DNA of 15,576 nucleotides from JBCCSZ01 sp039199225 (GTDB taxonomy: Bacteria > Bacteroidota > Bacteroidia > Chitinophagales > Saprospiraceae): the NCBI GenBank assembly GCA_039199225.1, contig JBCCSZ010000188.1, positions 1 through 15,576 on the forward strand, in the 5' to 3' direction. A program made the translations under genes and the position numbers. Each line of letters opens with the position of its first letter. Within the stretch, counting starts at the first letter, position 1. Below, one piece after another: positions 14,311-15,576 of this stretch. The notes under the pieces are model-generated. The model made no database searches. It was not told where the DNA came from and saw only the letters and a program-made list of their open reading frames with translations.

Positions 14311-15006
14311 ATGCAAGTCATTACAAGCGATGTAAAGCTTATTTTTCGTGATCCGACCCTTCGGGTATTTGTGCTACTATTAATTGCCTTATTGACTGTG
14401 GTGGTTGTTTTTCTGCCATCCTTGGTGGTGACTTTTCCTATTCTGGAACCTTTGACACTTTACATTTTGATGGGTGCGACTGTGCAAGCCTCCATCCTTT
14501 TCGGATTTATTTATTCTATGGTGTTAATTGATGAAAAAGAAACTGCTGTGGCGAAAGTATACGGAGTACTACCGGTTGAAAAGATGTCCTTTCTGGGACT
14601 TCGTCTACTCCCTCCAGTGGCATTTTGTATCCTTATTACTTTTTGCTTATTGGAATTTCAAACCTTTTACAAATTATCGTCATTAATGAGCTTATTGATT
14701 TCTTTCCTCATTGCTTTTTTGACACCATTATTGATTTTAGGTGTAGCATCTTTCTCTAAAAATAAGATGGAGGGAATGACTTGGTTCAAAATATTTCAGT
14801 TGCTCGTGACTCTGCCTTTATTGGCCTATCTCGTTCCGAAATATGGCCGCTTATTTGGAGTTTTACCTTCTTATTGGGGCTTTGAGGTATTGCGAGAAGT
14901 TGTGGAAGAAGGATATTGGCATCTACCTTTTTCGATAGGCTTACTTCATAGTGTAGTATTACTTTATTTTTTGATGAAGTATTTTTTAAGTAAGCACTAC
15001 AGATAA
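14311..15006 (+). CDS. ABC-2-type permease subunit 2
   Basis: The product has 231 residues from the ATG at 14311. The frame is open from 14215, but that would overlap the previous gene by 92 nt, and residue 1 at 14311 (MQVITSDVKLIFRDPTLRVF) gives the usual permease N-terminus 4 nt after the upstream stop. About six membrane helices are seen (about 19-40, 45-68, 97-113, 122-147, 160-172 and 205-225). 'LIDEKETAVAKVYGVLPVEKM' (about 72-92) parallels 'LLEKKNNVLSAIFVSP' of the first permease, showing they are related halves of one transporter. It is the last gene of the exporter operon; no G/C-rich terminator follows, only A+T-rich sequence. Confidence 0.85.
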   Translation: MQVITSDVKLIFRDPTLRVFVLLLIALLTVVVVFLPSLVVTFPILEPLTLYILMGATVQASILFGFIYSMVLIDEKETAVAKVYGVLPVEKMSFLGLRLLPPVAFCILITFCLLEFQTFYKLSSLMSLLISFLIAFLTPLLILGVASFSKNKMEGMTWFKIFQLLVTLPLLAYLVPKYGRLFGVLPSYWGFEVLREVVEEGYWHLPFSIGLLHSVVLLYFLMKYFLSKHYR

Positions 15007-15040
15007 AATATTTTGTTTTAAAATTGTTAATATTTTGTTT
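15007..15040 (+). repeat. 12-nt direct repeat overlapping a promoter
   Basis: AATATTTTGTTT occurs at 15007-15018 and again at 15029-15040, 22 nt apart, about two helical turns. The second copy contains the TTTG element of the promoter at 15034-15065. It could be an operator, or simply A+T-rich repetition. Confidence 0.5.
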
Positions 15041-15065
15041 GTTTTATAAAAAAGACTTACTTTTG
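15034..15065 (+). promoter_or_regulatory. Consensus Bacteroidetes promoter for the Rpn-type gene
   Basis: TTTG (15034-15037), a 20-nt spacer and TACTTTTG (15058-15065) form a full match to the Bacteroidetes TTTG/TAnnTTTG promoter. Transcription from about 15072 would leave a leader of about 160 nt before the ATG at 15232. Confidence 0.6.
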
Positions 15066-15099
15066 AGTTAGGCTAATAATCTAAGTTAGAAACGTAACA

Positions 15100-15174
15100 A
15101 TCGAAAAGAGAATAGAAAGTCCAACCAATCAGGAATAGTGTTGTAACTAGATACAACGACCCATCGAAAAGAGA
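15100..15174 (+). repeat. Direct and inverted repeats in the Rpn leader
   Basis: The 12-mer ATCGAAAAGAGA occurs at 15100-15111 and 15163-15174. Between them GTTGTA (15140-15145) and TACAAC (15152-15157) form a 6-bp hairpin with a 6-nt loop. The arrangement lies in the probable untranslated leader of the nuclease gene. Confidence 0.5.
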
Positions 15175-15231
15175 CCTTTTATTTCAACCGATGATGAATG
15201 GAATAGATACGAGTTCCAATAGATCAGGTGT

Positions 15232-15576
15232 ATGAAAGAAAAAGGTCAAAACCACAAAAAAGGCAGTAATATCTACGATCGCATTTTCAAGGAGAATGCT
15301 GAATCGCTTTTTCTACCATTGCTGGAACTGTTGTTCGGTTGGAATCTAAGGTTTTATAAGATACTAGAGACAAAAATCAGCAAGACGGTTGAAAGAGAAA
15401 TGGATTTGCTCTACGAGGTAGAAATGAATGAAGGAGAAAGGATGTTGTTGCACCTAGAGTTTCAGACAAGATCAGATAGCAATATGTTGTATCGAATGGC
15501 GGAGTATCATGGTTTGGCTTTATCAAAGTATCGTTTGCCAATCAAGCACCTAGTCATCTATTTGGGCAGAGAAAAA
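15232..15576 (+). CDS. Rpn-family PD-(D/E)XK nuclease/transposase-like protein, 5' part
   Basis: 115 codons are present and the frame runs off the window. The N-terminal 'IYDRIFKENAESLFLPLLELLFG' and the core 'REMDLLYEVEMNEGERMLLHLEFQTRSDSNMLYRMAEYHGLAL' are characteristic of the Rpn/YhgA-like recombination-promoting nuclease group, with probable active-site acidic residues D60 (in EMDLLYEV) and E77 (in LHLEFQ), followed by the Gln of the ExQ-type motif. Members in E. coli promote RecA-independent recombination and DNA cleavage, and many in Bacteroidetes and Cyanobacteria are multicopy. The ATG at 15232 is chosen because the family's N-terminus aligns with it. No inverted terminal repeats are visible in the window. 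Confidence 0.8.
   Translation, partial: MKEKGQNHKKGSNIYDRIFKENAESLFLPLLELLFGWNLRFYKILETKISKTVEREMDLLYEVEMNEGERMLLHLEFQTRSDSNMLYRMAEYHGLALSKYRLPIKHLVIYLGREK

Overview
The window looks like a chromosomal segment of a Bacteroidetes (Bacteroidota) bacterium, possibly of the Saprospiria type. The evidence is promoters of the TTG/TTTG ... TAnnTTTG type, weak or absent Shine-Dalgarno sites, many signal peptides ending in 'AQ', and gene families typical of that phylum (DUF6624, a GNAT/PlsC acyltransferase pair, PD40 lipoproteins, Bacteroidetes-type curlins). The genus cannot be fixed from sequence alone.

Layout. (1) 71-2081, plus strand: a twin-arginine-signal NHL beta-propeller protein and a secreted TPR + DUF6624 protein. 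(2) 2087-4374, minus strand: a translationally coupled pair, a two-domain acyltransferase (degenerate GPAT-like domain + OlsB/GlsB-like GNAT) and a PlsC-family O-acyltransferase, probably making an acylated amino-acid lipid. (3) 4498-5103: a small outer-membrane beta-barrel protein, divergent from the acyltransferases. (4) 5491-12569, plus strand: a complete, elaborated curli (functional amyloid, type VIII secretion) locus: a NarL/FixJ response regulator in the csgD position, a large curlin, a second smaller curlin, a CsgH-like/CsgE fusion, CsgF, CsgG carrying an extra C-terminal beta-barrel-like domain, and an overlapping lipoprotein with carboxypeptidase-regulatory, Ig/FN3-like and PD40 propeller modules. 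(5) 12751-15006: an ABC-2 exporter of one ATPase and two permeases. (6) 15232-end: the 5' part of an Rpn-type PD-(D/E)XK nuclease/transposase-like gene.

How the curli genes should work together: the response regulator probably controls the curlin promoter just downstream, where a TAnnTTTG element at 6231 is preceded by phased inverted repeats at 6170-6197. The curlins are exported by Sec, escorted by the CsgH-CsgE protein, and secreted through the CsgG lipoprotein pore with CsgF at its exit. The transcript is punctuated by stem-loops after the first curlin (7292-7366), the second curlin (7964-8000) and csgF (9372-9397, 9429-9469), a layout that would give much amyloid subunit and little machinery from one operon.

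The most notable departures from the E. coli model are the CsgH-CsgE fusion (no separate csgC is seen), the barrel extension on CsgG, an altered CsgG constriction loop, and the lipoprotein whose start overlaps the csgG stop. The ABC exporter and nuclease regions are visibly more A+T-rich than the curli genes.
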